From Corynebacterium wankanglinii (GTDB taxonomy: Bacteria > Actinomycetota > Actinomycetes > Mycobacteriales > Mycobacteriaceae), in assembly GCA_014490595.1 (NCBI GenBank), contig CP061031.1, positions 558,001 through 622,000 of the forward strand: a DNA stretch of 64,000 nt, given 5' to 3'. Positions 10,003 through 19,774 of the stretch are shown piece after piece. The position numbers were made by a program, and so were the translations under genes. Each line of letters opens with the position of its first letter. Position 1 is the first letter of the stretch. The notes under the pieces are model-generated. The model did not search any database, was not told the origin of the DNA, and saw only the letters and a program-made list of their open reading frames with translations.

Positions 10003-10206
10003 ATGAAGATCCCCGACAACACCGACCTCGCCGACGCCGTACTATCCGGCGAGATCCCCTGGCCGCTTGACCCGACCCGGCCTTACGATGCCCCGCGCAT
10101 CTGCCCGCTGTGCCAGCGCCGGATGGTGGTAAAGATTTCCCCGATGGCGTGGGAGGCGGCCTGCTCGCGCCACGGGATCTTGCGCTCTGAATGGCTTGAG
10201 CGCTGA
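10003..10206 (+). CDS. bsaP: Biotin synthase auxiliary protein
   Basis: A 67-residue protein with CPLCQRRM and ACSRHG, that is CxxC plus a third Cys and a His that could hold an iron-sulfur cluster. Small proteins of this kind directly downstream of bioB in actinobacteria are known as BsaP. They are needed for BioB to work in air, probably by maintaining its auxiliary cluster. The 10-base gap to bioB supports co-transcription under BioQ. The assignment rests on position, size and the Cys pattern. Confidence 0.8.
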   Translation: MKIPDNTDLADAVLSGEIPWPLDPTRPYDAPRICPLCQRRMVVKISPMAWEAACSRHGILRSEWLER

Positions 10207-10220
10207 GGCTACTGCGCGGG

Positions 10221-10497
10221 CTATTTGACGAACCGCGGGGTGTGGGCGATCGTCGCGATCGCGGTTCCGGCGACTAGGAGCGCGCCGATACCGACCACAG
10301 CGGCGAGGAACAGGAACGCGAACGAGGCCCTCGTTGAACAGCTCGGTAAGTGCTTTGGCGGACGTGGTGGGGTTGACCGAGTGGTACGCGGAGAGCTCGT
10401 TGGTGGACGGCACTCGGTCTCCGGGCGCGAGCTCGCCGGAGGAGATCACGTCTCGGAGCTGGTCCGCGATCTCTTGGTATATGGGTTTACCACTCAT
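10221..10497 (-). pseudogene. GntR (YtrA-type) N-terminal domain joined out of frame to a membrane-protein tail
   Basis: From ATG 10497 the protein is a typical winged-helix start (MSGKPIYQEIADQLRDVI, VPSTNELSAYHSVNPTT) as far as LTELFNEGL. The family's usual continuation is absent. One base over, another frame encodes a hydrophobic helix (FAFLFLAAVVGIGALLVAG) and a short tail ending HTPRFVK, stop at 10221. The frame offset corresponds to an inserted base or two lost bases, not the single-base loss seen elsewhere in the window. A deletion that fused a ytrA-like regulator with the end of a neighbouring membrane gene is therefore plausible. It converges with bsaP. Confidence 0.5.
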
Positions 10498-10538
10498 GTG
10501 GGAAACCACAGATGTGTCGGAGTCTTCAGGCCGAAAAG

Positions 10539-10581
10539 AAAACCAGGCCTTCACGCGGATGGCGGCGAAGACCTGGTTTTT
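10539..10581 (-). terminator. Bidirectional rho-independent terminator
   Basis: AAAACCAGGCCTTC and GAAGACCTGGTTTT form a 13-14 bp stem with one mismatch and T-rich flanks on both strands. On the minus strand it lies just after the small gene at 10591-10761 and before the gntR fragment. Confidence 0.75.
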
Positions 10582-10590
10582 GCGAAGCGT

Positions 10591-10761
10591 TTACGAAAGC
10601 TCGTGGGCGGCGAGCTCACGAATCCTTTCGGTGATTACTACGCGACCTTTTCCTTCCTGATCACGCTTGAGTATCAGTTTCGCGGCAGCGATTTGGCCTC
10701 GCGAAGGGCGATTCCCGGCGCGCTTCTGAACTGCCTCAGACGAGTGTGTGGGCGTGGACAT
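10591..10761 (-). CDS. Small basic protein of unknown function
   Basis: 56 residues, MSTPTHSSEAVQKRAGNRPS followed by a helical segment (IAAAKLILKRDQEGKG) and a second helix (ITERIRELAAHEL). The start at 10761 is fixed by a strong ribosome site, GGGAGG, 5 bases before the ATG, and the gene ends 10 bases before a terminator, so it is an independent unit. Lysine and arginine are abundant, which would suit binding to nucleic acid or to an acidic partner. It sits in an accessory patch. I do not recognise the family. Confidence 0.6.
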   Translation of the reverse strand: MSTPTHSSEAVQKRAGNRPSRGQIAAAKLILKRDQEGKGRVVITERIRELAAHELS

Positions 10762-10809
10762 GCTTTCCTCCCTACCTTTATTGCTGACCATCCTAGATCG
10801 ATCACCACG

Positions 10810-12328
<1,519 letters not shown>

Positions 12329-12367
12329 GGGCTCACGGCGGGGCCGGTGTCCGCTTCCGGCGTAGCC

Positions 12368-14260
12368 TCAGCGCTTCGCTCGTGCGGCCCGCAGGCCGTT
12401 CAAGATGACGATGACTTCAGCGACCTCGTGAACCAACACGACCGCAGCCAGGCCCAGCACGCCGCTGATCGCAAGCGGCATCAACACGATGATGATGGCC
12501 AGAGACAGCACGATGTTCTGGTTGATGATTCTGCTGCCTCGGCGGGCGTGCTGCAGCGCCTGCGGGATCAGTCGGAGGTCGTGGCCGGTGAAGGCGACGT
12601 CAGCGGAATCGATCGCGGCGTCAGAGCCGGTCGCTCCCATCGCTATGCCCACCGTCGCGCCCGCCAGTGCCGGCGCGTCGTTGATGCCGTCGCCGATCAT
12701 CGCTGTCGGTGTCTTGGAGGAGAATTCGGCGACGATGCTTGCCTTGTCCTCAGGGCGCAGCTCGGCGCGCACGTCGTCGATTCCGGCGATTTCAGCCAGC
12801 GCTCGGGCGGTGCGAGTGTTGTCGCCGGTGAGCATGCTCACTTCCACGTCGTTGGCGCGCAGGGTCTGCACGGCTTCGGGCACCTCGGGCCGCAGCTCGT
12901 CGCGGACCCCGATCGCTCCGGCGAGGGTGTCATCGACGGTGACCAGGACGCAGGTCTGGCCCTCGGATTCCATGCGCTCAACGTCTGCCTTCAGTGGCCC
13001 GGCGTCGATCCACCGGGGGCTGCCCACCAGCACCCGTCGACCTTCGACGGTGCCGCCGATGCCATGCCCAGCTTCCTCGCTGATGTCCAGGGCGGCGGGC
13101 GCTTCGGGCTCCGCTGCCGCGATCGCCGCGGCGAGGGGGTGCGTCGATTGCTGCTCAACCGCCGCCGCGAAAGCAAGCACTTGAGCCCGATCGAACCCGT
13201 CTGCCGGGACCACGCCGGTAACCTCGGGCTGGTTGCGGGTGAGGGTTCCGGTCTTGTCCACCGCCAGGTGACGGATGCCGCCGAGCCGCTCAAACGCCGC
13301 GCCGGACTTGATGACCACGCCGAACTGGCTGGCCGCGCCGATCGCGGCCACGACCGTCAGCGGCACGGAGATTGCCAGCGCGCACGGCGACGCTGCGACC
13401 AGAACCACTAACGCACGGGTGATCCACGTCTCGGGGTCGCCCAGCAGCGAGCCGATCACGCCGACCAGCACCGCCAGGATCATCACCCCGGGCACTAGGG
13501 GTTGGGCAATCCGGTCGGCGATCCGGGCGCGGTCGCCCTTTTCCGCCTGCGCCTGCTCGACCAGGTCCACGAGTGTGGTGAGCGAGTTGTCCGTTCCAGC
13601 TGCGGTCGTCTCGACTTCCAGCACACCGGCGGAGTTGATCGCTCCCGCGGGCACCTCGTCGCCGGGCGCAACCTCCTCCGGAATGGATTCTCCGGTGATC
13701 GCTGAGGTGTCAAGGCCGGAGCGCCCAGACCGAATGATGCCGTCCGTGGCGATCCGCTCTCCGGGGCGCACGAGCATCAGCTCGCCAGCCACGAGGTCCT
13801 TCGCTGCGACCTCGACCGACGTGCCGTCGCGCAACACCGTCGCGGTCTGCGGTACCAACTTCAACAGTGCCCGCAGTCCGCCCTGTGCCCGGTCCATAGC
13901 CTTGTCTTCCAGCGCCTCGGCGATCGAGTACAGGAACGCTAGCGCCGCGGCCTCTCCGACGTAACCGAGGATCACCGCGCCGACCGCGCTGATCGTCATC
14001 AGCAAACCAATGCCGAGCTTGCGCTTCGTGACAAGGTTCCGGATCGCGCCGGGTGCGAACGTATACGCCCCTAGCAGCAGGCCGACCCAGAACAGTACTG
14101 TCGCGGGTGTCTCTAGCCCGGACCAGTTCAGCGCCAGACCTATGCAGAGGGCTACGCCGGAGAAGATCGGCAGTAGCAACTCGGGGTCCTTCCACCATGG
14201 CCGATCGAGCTCTTCGATCTCCGTGGCGGGTTCTTGTTCGCATCCACACGCCGAGCTCAT
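12368..14260 (-). CDS. Heavy-metal P1B-type ATPase (Cd/Zn/Pb efflux)
   Basis: 630 residues; it exports divalent soft metals at the expense of ATP. Motifs in order: TGES (189-192, actuator), SPC (291-293, the transmembrane metal site of Cd/Zn pumps), DKTGT with the phosphorylated Asp335, then MLTGDNT and GDGINDAPAL. The N-terminus has a short Cys cluster (SSACGCEQE) instead of a full metal-binding domain. The ATG overlaps the cmtR stop (ATGA), so the two are coupled. With a CmtR-type sensor next to it, cadmium and lead are the probable inducers. Confidence 0.9.
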   Translation of the reverse strand: MSSACGCEQEPATEIEELDRPWWKDPELLLPIFSGVALCIGLALNWSGLETPATVLFWVGLLLGAYTFAPGAIRNLVTKRKLGIGLLMTISAVGAVILGYVGEAAALAFLYSIAEALEDKAMDRAQGGLRALLKLVPQTATVLRDGTSVEVAAKDLVAGELMLVRPGERIATDGIIRSGRSGLDTSAITGESIPEEVAPGDEVPAGAINSAGVLEVETTAAGTDNSLTTLVDLVEQAQAEKGDRARIADRIAQPLVPGVMILAVLVGVIGSLLGDPETWITRALVVLVAASPCALAISVPLTVVAAIGAASQFGVVIKSGAAFERLGGIRHLAVDKTGTLTRNQPEVTGVVPADGFDRAQVLAFAAAVEQQSTHPLAAAIAAAEPEAPAALDISEEAGHGIGGTVEGRRVLVGSPRWIDAGPLKADVERMESEGQTCVLVTVDDTLAGAIGVRDELRPEVPEAVQTLRANDVEVSMLTGDNTRTARALAEIAGIDDVRAELRPEDKASIVAEFSSKTPTAMIGDGINDAPALAGATVGIAMGATGSDAAIDSADVAFTGHDLRLIPQALQHARRGSRIINQNIVLSLAIIIVLMPLAISGVLGLAAVVLVHEVAEVIVILNGLRAARAKR

Positions 14261-14616
14261 GCGTCCGCTCCTTTCTCGCCGCAGCCGGGCACCGAGCATT
14301 CAGGGTCGATGCACGGGGCGTTTTCGTCGACAGCCAACGTCGCGTTCACCAGCGCGTTGAGCGCTGCCGCGAGGTGCGGATCGGCGATTTCGTAGCGTGT
14401 CTTGCGGCCCTCCGGCTCGGCGACGACGATGCCGCAGTCACGCAGGCAGGTCAGGTGGTTCGAGACATTTGAGCGGGTCAGGTCCAGGTCGCGCGAGAGT
14501 ACGGCCGGGTAGCTCGGGCCGTCGAGTAGTGTCACCAGGATTCTGGAACGCGTCGGATCCGCCATGGCCCGGCCGAGCCGGTTCATGACGTCGAGGCGTG
14601 AAGCAATGGTCAGCAT
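14257..14616 (-). CDS. cmtR: CmtR-type ArsR-family metal-sensing repressor
   Basis: 119 residues with a winged-helix core (LSRDLDLTRSNVSNHLTCLRDC). The three cysteines known to bind Cd/Pb in mycobacterial CmtR fall at the same numbers here: Cys57, Cys61 and Cys102. After them comes an extra Cys-rich tail (CSVPGCGEKG). ATG 14616 is chosen because a -10 hexamer ends 7 bases before it. The repressor should release its own promoter when metal binds and so induce the ATPase downstream. Confidence 0.9.
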   Translation of the reverse strand: MLTIASRLDVMNRLGRAMADPTRSRILVTLLDGPSYPAVLSRDLDLTRSNVSNHLTCLRDCGIVVAEPEGRKTRYEIADPHLAAALNALVNATLAVDENAPCIDPECSVPGCGEKGADA

Positions 14617-14623
14617 TCGCTGA

Positions 14624-14652
14624 ACAGTACAGTATTGACTGAACTGACGCAA
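14624..14652 (-). promoter_or_regulatory. cmtR promoter, leaderless, with repeated CTGAAC boxes
   Basis: On the minus strand -35 TTGCGT (14647-14652), a 17-base spacer and -10 TACTGT (14624-14629) end 7 bases before the ATG, so transcription should start at the start codon. The plus strand shows CTGAAC twice (around 14620 and 14639), flanking CAGTACAGTATTG. These are likely repressor contacts for CmtR. Confidence 0.6.
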
Positions 14653-15010
14653 GGTGTGAAGAGCCTGCCGGCGCCCCGTTGACGCTGGCCGCAGTCGTGA
14701 GCAGTCTGCAGCAACCGCGACGACCAGCAGAAATTAGTCGATGGGATAGTCGGCGACTGGGCCTGGCATCCACGCCAATCCCGGTGGGGTGGTGATGACC
14801 AGGGGGTCGGCGGACCTGACGGCGGCGTCGGCTTTGAGGCCTGGAACCGGTGAAACCCGTCACGCCACAGCACTCGGAATCACCGCAGCCCAGCAAGGTT
14901 ACCGAGACCTCTTCGACACCGCCGCCGCCCCGACCCCGGCTCCGCCCCCGCCATCGCACGGCCTGCTCTACGATGTGTTGGGTAAATGACACATATTTGA
15001 AGGGATGTCG
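14653..15010. other. Intergenic stretch with possible gene remnants
   Basis: No gene with a credible start is seen. On the minus strand about 14737-14860 reads like the C-terminus of a protein (LKADAAVRSADPLVITTPPG, then LAWMPGPVADYPID and a stop). On the plus strand 14789-14989 has a proline-rich frame without a ribosome site. Both could be leftovers of accessory genes. The yihY promoter must lie in the last 100 bases. Confidence 0.35.
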
Positions 15011-16105
15011 ATGGCTACCTCGACAGCGCCGCGCAAGGCGTACACCGACGAGCAGGGCATTGAGCGGGCTTCGAAGCAGCAGAAAGAGGGCTTCGAGGAC
15101 AAGGTGGAGAAGAAGTCTCCCGCCGCTGGTCACCTGCTGCGGATGAATGACCGCTTTGCCACAGAGGGCGGCAACCAGATGGCTGCCGGCATCACCTACT
15201 TCTCGGTGCTGGCGCTGTTTCCGCTTCTGATGCTGATGTTTGCGGGCCTGGGTTTCTTCCTCAACGCCCGCCCTGAGCTCATGCGCGACATTCAGGATCA
15301 GGTCACCCAGTCCCTGGACGGGGATTTGGGCAGCATGGTCAACCAGCTGATCGACCAGGCGATCCAGCAGCGCGGCGCCGTGGCGGGCGTCGGCCTGCTT
15401 ACCACGTTGTGGTCCGGCCTGAACTGGATGAACACTCTGCGCGTCGGCGTCTCCGCCATGTGGAAGGTGGACGCGAACGAGGGTGGCAATTTCGTTACCA
15501 AGAAGCTCGCGGATCTCGTGGGCCTGATTGTGCTTATCGCTCTGTTCATCGTGGCCGCAGTGGTGACGGCCTTGGGCGTGTCCAGCTGGACCAGCACGCT
15601 GATGGACCGCCTCGGCGTCGGCGACTTCCCGGGCTCCCGCGTGGTGGTCTGGATCGTCGGCTTCCTGGTCAGCGCCCTGGCCAGCTTCCTGGTCATGCTG
15701 TGGGTGAACATGTACATGCCGCGCACGAAGGTTCCGGTGAAGTCGGGGCTGAAGGGCGCGCTGCTCGGCGCAGTCATCTTCGCTATCCTGCAGCAATTCG
15801 CCGGCCTGGTCATTTCGTCTGCCACGGGCAACCCGGCGGGCGCGATCTTCGGACCGATCATCACCCTGATGGTCCTGCTCTACCTCATCTGGCGCGTGGT
15901 GCTCTACGTCGCGGCGTGGACTGCCACGACCGAGGAGTCCCTGGCCATGGCGCCGGCAGAGGTGCCGGAGCCGGCGGTGATCAACGTCCGCGCGGGTGCT
16001 GTGCGCGGCAAGGACGAGTCCAGTGCCGCGGGCAAGGCCCTGGGCGTCGGCGCGGCGCTCGGTGCTATTGGCGTCGGTGTCGCTTCCTTGCTGTCGCGAG
16101 ACTGA
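15011..16105 (+). CDS. YihY/BrkB-family inner-membrane protein
   Basis: 364 residues. A charged N-terminal 45 residues are followed by about six membrane helices, including ITYFSVLALFPLLMLMFAGL, GLIVLIALFIVAAVVTALG, VWIVGFLVSALASFLVMLWV and IFGPIITLMVLLYLIWRVVL. The conserved start of the fold (AAGITYFSVLALFPL) is present. The biochemical role of the family is not firmly known. The C-terminal tail is alanine/glycine-rich and may add a last hydrophobic stretch. ATG 15011 is preferred over ATG 15005, because AAGGG lies 7 bases before the former and touches the latter. Its end overlaps dacB by 41 bases on the opposite strand. Confidence 0.85.
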   Translation: MATSTAPRKAYTDEQGIERASKQQKEGFEDKVEKKSPAAGHLLRMNDRFATEGGNQMAAGITYFSVLALFPLLMLMFAGLGFFLNARPELMRDIQDQVTQSLDGDLGSMVNQLIDQAIQQRGAVAGVGLLTTLWSGLNWMNTLRVGVSAMWKVDANEGGNFVTKKLADLVGLIVLIALFIVAAVVTALGVSSWTSTLMDRLGVGDFPGSRVVVWIVGFLVSALASFLVMLWVNMYMPRTKVPVKSGLKGALLGAVIFAILQQFAGLVISSATGNPAGAIFGPIITLMVLLYLIWRVVLYVAAWTATTEESLAMAPAEVPEPAVINVRAGAVRGKDESSAAGKALGVGAALGAIGVGVASLLSRD

Positions 16106-17315
16106 GCGCAGTAGCCAGCGCGGCGAGCGCCAGCACTCCCGCTACAACCGCATAGGACCACCAGCGGTTCCAGGCCGTCTCCTCCCCAGCCTCAGGCTCG
16201 GGGGTGGGGGCGACCTCTGTCGTTGGCGGTGCTGCACTCGTTTCAGCAGCGAGGGGCTCAAGCTTTGCGACGGAGCTTCGCACCCCATACGCCTCGTGGA
16301 GCAACTCCTGCGCCTGTTCCCAGGCGCGGTGGTCGTAGGCCGCGGTGTCCAGCACGACGGCAACGAGGCGCCGGTCCTCGTGGTTGACGGCGCCGACGAA
16401 CGTGTGGTTCGCGTCGTCGGTGTAGCCGGTCTTGCCGCCGATGCCGTCCGGGTCGTTGAGGTAGAGCTGGTTGTCGTTCCACAGTTCGAAGGACGGCAGC
16501 TCGTCGAAGCCGGGGAACATGTAGTGCTCGGTGCCCACGATGCGCGCGAACGTGGGGTCGGCGAACGCGGCCGCGTAGGCCAGCCCCATGTCCCAAGCTG
16601 AGGTGGACATCCCGGCGCTATCTAACCCGGAATAGGACGTTGCCCGGGTGTCCTGCATGCCCAGCCTCTGTGCCAGTGCGTTGACCTTGCCGAGGGCGAG
16701 TTCGTCACCACCGAGTGCCTGGGCGAGCGCGTGGGCGCAGTCGTTGCCGGAAGCCAGCAGAAGGCCGGTGAGCAGGTCCTCCACGGTGTAGGTGCCGCCC
16801 TCGCCGATGCCGGCGGCGGAGCCTTCTTGGCCCGCCGATTCGGCCGAGACCACCACCTGCTGCCCCAACGGCAGCTCGTGGATCACGGTCAACGCCAGCA
16901 GCACCTTGATAACGGATGCCGGCCGGTAGCGCCCGTGCGGGTCTTTCATGGCCACCACCTCGCCCGAGTCCAGGTCCGCCACCAGCCAGGAGGACGCCAC
17001 TACACCGTCCGGGACGGTGTAGCCGTCGGCGGCTGTGACGCCGCAGGGTCCGTGGTAGCGCACCGGCAGTGGGGCGGGGGACGCGGCACGCTCCGAAGTG
17101 GACACCGGCTCGGGCGGCCAGGTGGCGTGCGGGCAGGTATCCGTGTCGGGCGCACGATTCCGGCTGGGCGGTATCCAGTTGCCGCCGTCGTCGTAGTAGC
17201 CCACTGTCGGACCAGCAGGGGAGGTTGTCTCGGTGGGGGTGACGGCGTCCTGGGCGAACGCTGACGTCGATAAGCAGAAGCTCAGACAGGCCGTCGCTGC
17301 TGCCGCACGCTTCAC
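16065..17315 (-). CDS. dacB: D-alanyl-D-alanine carboxypeptidase (low-molecular-weight PBP)
   Basis: 416 residues. It trims the pentapeptide of peptidoglycan outside the membrane. A signal peptide (residues 1-21, ending AFA) is followed by a 70-residue linker and the serine-peptidase domain: SVIK with Ser134 and Lys137, SGN at 189-191, and KTG at 295-297. The C-terminus has a Pro/Glu-rich spacer and one membrane helix (about 392-412) with a basic end, so the enzyme is anchored at both maturation and membrane. GTG 17315 directly abuts the stop of the channel gene upstream. Confidence 0.92.
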   Translation of the reverse strand: MKRAAAATACLSFCLSTSAFAQDAVTPTETTSPAGPTVGYYDDGGNWIPPSRNRAPDTDTCPHATWPPEPVSTSERAASPAPLPVRYHGPCGVTAADGYTVPDGVVASSWLVADLDSGEVVAMKDPHGRYRPASVIKVLLALTVIHELPLGQQVVVSAESAGQEGSAAGIGEGGTYTVEDLLTGLLLASGNDCAHALAQALGGDELALGKVNALAQRLGMQDTRATSYSGLDSAGMSTSAWDMGLAYAAAFADPTFARIVGTEHYMFPGFDELPSFELWNDNQLYLNDPDGIGGKTGYTDDANHTFVGAVNHEDRRLVAVVLDTAAYDHRAWEQAQELLHEAYGVRSSVAKLEPLAAETSAAPPTTEVAPTPEPEAGEETAWNRWWSYAVVAGVLALAALATALSLATARKRHRRQ

Positions 17316-18446
17316 CTACGCCTCCTTCTCGTTGTAGCGGGCCGCAAGCCGCTCGATGAGCTCGTCGGTCAGGGCCTCGTCGGAGAGAATGATATCCAGC
17401 ATGTCGGCGTTCATCGCCTCGGTTTCGGCGGGATCCGGCTCGCCCACCTCGTCCTCGTAGGAGTCGCCGCTAAGATCCATGCCGATGCCGTCGAACAGGC
17501 CCTCGTCTTCGGTTGCCTCCGGGGCTGCGGCTTCAGCCGTCGCGAGCATCTCGGCATTGATGGCGGGGAACTGGGTGGTGAACTCGGTGAGGAAATCATC
17601 GGCGTCACTCATCGCCTGCGCTGGGCGCTTGCCATTTCGGATCTCTGCCTCGATGCGGCGCTGCAACGCCTTTTCCATCTGGCGGTGGCGCCACGAGCGC
17701 ACCCGCGTGGGCTCCAGCTCTCGTGCCACTGCGCGGGACTTGTGCTCGGCCTTGCGCGCCAGGTGCGCGACTTGGGTTGCCGTGGCGTTGACCGTCGAGT
17801 TCACGGGCGCGAAGTCGGAGTCGGTGGAAATGCGCCAGTTGCCGTAGTAGCCGAACAAGAACATGGCGAAGCTGACCACGGGGCCCACGATCATCGCCAG
17901 CGCCAAGTACCCGGTGGCGTTGCCCAGCAGCGTGATCACGGCGCACGCGACCGCCGGGATGACGGTGGGCTGGTTGCCGCCGAAGACGCTGGGCTCGCGC
18001 CCGGTGACAACGTCGCGGATCATGCCACCGCCGGTCGCGGTGAACACACCCATCATGATGGTGGGCAACACAGGCAAGCCGTACTGGATCGCCTTCGACG
18101 CGCCTGTGGAGGCCCACAGTGCAGACACGAGCGCGTCGCCGTGGGACTGCAAAAACTCCCAGGCGCGGCCTTTGAAGTAGGTAAACCGCGCGATCAGCGC
18201 GCCGGTGAAGGCGAGGATCAGGTATTCCGGCTGGCTCATCGCGGCCACGGTGCCCTGGTTAATCAGCACGTCGCGCAGCATGCCGCCGCCCAGCGCGGAC
18301 AGCATGGCGATGAAGAAGAAGCCCACGATGTCGTAGCCGAGCTGGCGGGCTAGCGTACCGCCGATGACGCCCATCAGCAGTACTCCGGATATGTCCATCC
18401 AGTGATAGATGGAGCTGATGAGGGGGTCGACCTGGTCCACTGACAT
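17316..18446 (-). CDS. TRIC/YadS-type cation channel with long cytoplasmic tail
   Basis: 376 residues. The first 200 contain two copies of a three-helix unit, each with the glycine-rich signature (LSALGGGMLRDVL and TATGGGMIRDVV), as in bacterial TRIC channels (UPF0126). The remaining 170 residues are a basic helical region and an acidic tail (DGIGMDLSGDSYEDEVGEPD) not typical of the short enterobacterial proteins. Counter-ion movement of potassium is the known role of TRIC proteins. Here it is inferred. It is coupled to dacB (TAG-GTG abutting). Confidence 0.82.
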   Translation of the reverse strand: MSVDQVDPLISSIYHWMDISGVLLMGVIGGTLARQLGYDIVGFFFIAMLSALGGGMLRDVLINQGTVAAMSQPEYLILAFTGALIARFTYFKGRAWEFLQSHGDALVSALWASTGASKAIQYGLPVLPTIMMGVFTATGGGMIRDVVTGREPSVFGGNQPTVIPAVACAVITLLGNATGYLALAMIVGPVVSFAMFLFGYYGNWRISTDSDFAPVNSTVNATATQVAHLARKAEHKSRAVARELEPTRVRSWRHRQMEKALQRRIEAEIRNGKRPAQAMSDADDFLTEFTTQFPAINAEMLATAEAAAPEATEDEGLFDGIGMDLSGDSYEDEVGEPDPAETEAMNADMLDIILSDEALTDELIERLAARYNEKEA

Positions 18447-18524
18447 AGGAGTGCATTCTAAAGGTCGCACGAATGTCGAGCACGTTGGGGAGCGCCAGGC
18501 TGCGGGGGTAAACCCCGCTCGGGG

Positions 18525-19763
18525 CTAGAACTTGGAGAAGCGCTTGATCAGCTGGTTTTCCATCTCGGTCCACGCCTCGGCCTTGTCGGTGAACGGCGCG
18601 GAGGGCACGTAACCCGCGGCGCGTGTGGAGCCGAGCATGTAGGCCAGGTAATCCTGCATGCGAGGGTTGGCAAGAAGCAGGGAGTTCAGCGAGTCATCGC
18701 CCGCCCAGTCCGCCGCGTCTGCGAGCAACTCGTACGCCTTGGCCATCTGCTTCGTGTCCACCGCGTCGGTGCCTTTGGCGATGTCGGCGGCGATGCCGTT
18801 GAAGGAATAGGAGTTATCGGGGTGGACCTCAACCTTGAGCTCACCAGCATTGGCGGTGTTGATGAGGTCCTGCCAAGTGGATACCCCGGCAAGGTCGTGG
18901 TCGTCGTTTTCCAGGATCCAGCGGCCTAGGTGCTTCGTAGACGGGAACGTGAAGATCTCGCCGTACTTGCCCAAAAAGACTGGGGCACCGCGCAGGTAGG
19001 TGCGCAGGGTGTACACACTCTGGCCCTGGATGGATACCTTCACCGGGTCGATACCGGCGCGGCCCCAGGCGGAGGAGTCGTACGGGTCTTCCGCCGCGGC
19101 CCGCGCCGCTTCGTCTGCGCGTGCCCGCTCGTCTTCGGCGGCGCGCGCTTCGGTCGCGGCTGTGATGGCGGCGCTGGCGGCGGACACGCGCTCGGCGTCC
19201 AGCTCGTTTGTTTCCACGACACGGACGGATTCGTCCAGCGAGTGGACAACGCTCTCCCAGTTGGACAGCACCACCCGGCCGACGCCAGACCACTCGGACA
19301 TGCCGTTGTCGCCCGCGTAGTGGTCGGCCCCGCGGCTGACGTTGCCCAGGATGGAGTGGGAGGCGAAGAAGATCTGGACTTGCTCCGCGGAGGCGACGTC
19401 CGCGAGCGAGCGGGAGATTTGGAATACTCGCGACAGGTTGGAAACGTTGTCGTGGCTGGGCCGACCCGCTAGAAACTCGGGCGCGCCGACGATGTCGTAA
19501 TACTGCTTCTCCGTCGGCACAACACGGTCGTCGCCCTGCGCCTGGAACTGCTGCCACTTCGGGTGGTCTGCAAGATCGTGAGCGTTCGTAGTCTCCAGAT
19601 ACGCCAGGAGCTCCTCGGGGGAGCGGAACACAAGCACAGACTGGTCATCGCCCAAAAAGGCTTGCCACTCGCTGCCCTTCTCCCTCCAGGTGGGCGCCCA
19701 GAGGGTGTAGAAGTCGCCTGCGGTGAGCGAGAGTTTGACGGGGAGAATCGCGCGCGTAGTCAT
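18525..19763 (-). CDS. Conserved corynebacterial protein of unknown function
   Basis: 412 residues, no signal peptide and no membrane helix. Two similar halves are visible: TLWAPTWREKGSEWQAFLGD... near residue 20 and TLRTYLRGAPVFLGKYGEIF near 240. Each is followed by a hydrophobic/acidic unit ending with a DLADHPKWQQF or DLAGVSTWQDLI motif. This suggests a duplicated domain. A long alanine/glutamate/arginine helix (about 190-225, EARAAEDERARADEAARAAA) links them as a probable coiled coil. It lies in the leftward envelope-gene run between the NlpC/P60 enzyme and the channel. I cannot assign a function. Confidence 0.75.
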   Translation of the reverse strand: MTTRAILPVKLSLTAGDFYTLWAPTWREKGSEWQAFLGDDQSVLVFRSPEELLAYLETTNAHDLADHPKWQQFQAQGDDRVVPTEKQYYDIVGAPEFLAGRPSHDNVSNLSRVFQISRSLADVASAEQVQIFFASHSILGNVSRGADHYAGDNGMSEWSGVGRVVLSNWESVVHSLDESVRVVETNELDAERVSAASAAITAATEARAAEDERARADEAARAAAEDPYDSSAWGRAGIDPVKVSIQGQSVYTLRTYLRGAPVFLGKYGEIFTFPSTKHLGRWILENDDHDLAGVSTWQDLINTANAGELKVEVHPDNSYSFNGIAADIAKGTDAVDTKQMAKAYELLADAADWAGDDSLNSLLLANPRMQDYLAYMLGSTRAAGYVPSAPFTDKAEAWTEMENQLIKRFSKF

Positions 19764-19774
19764 GCCGACAAACT

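Noticed and set aside
14789-14989. A 66-codon proline-rich frame in front of yihY
   Set aside because: No ribosome site and no recognisable sequence. Kept only as a possible remnant.
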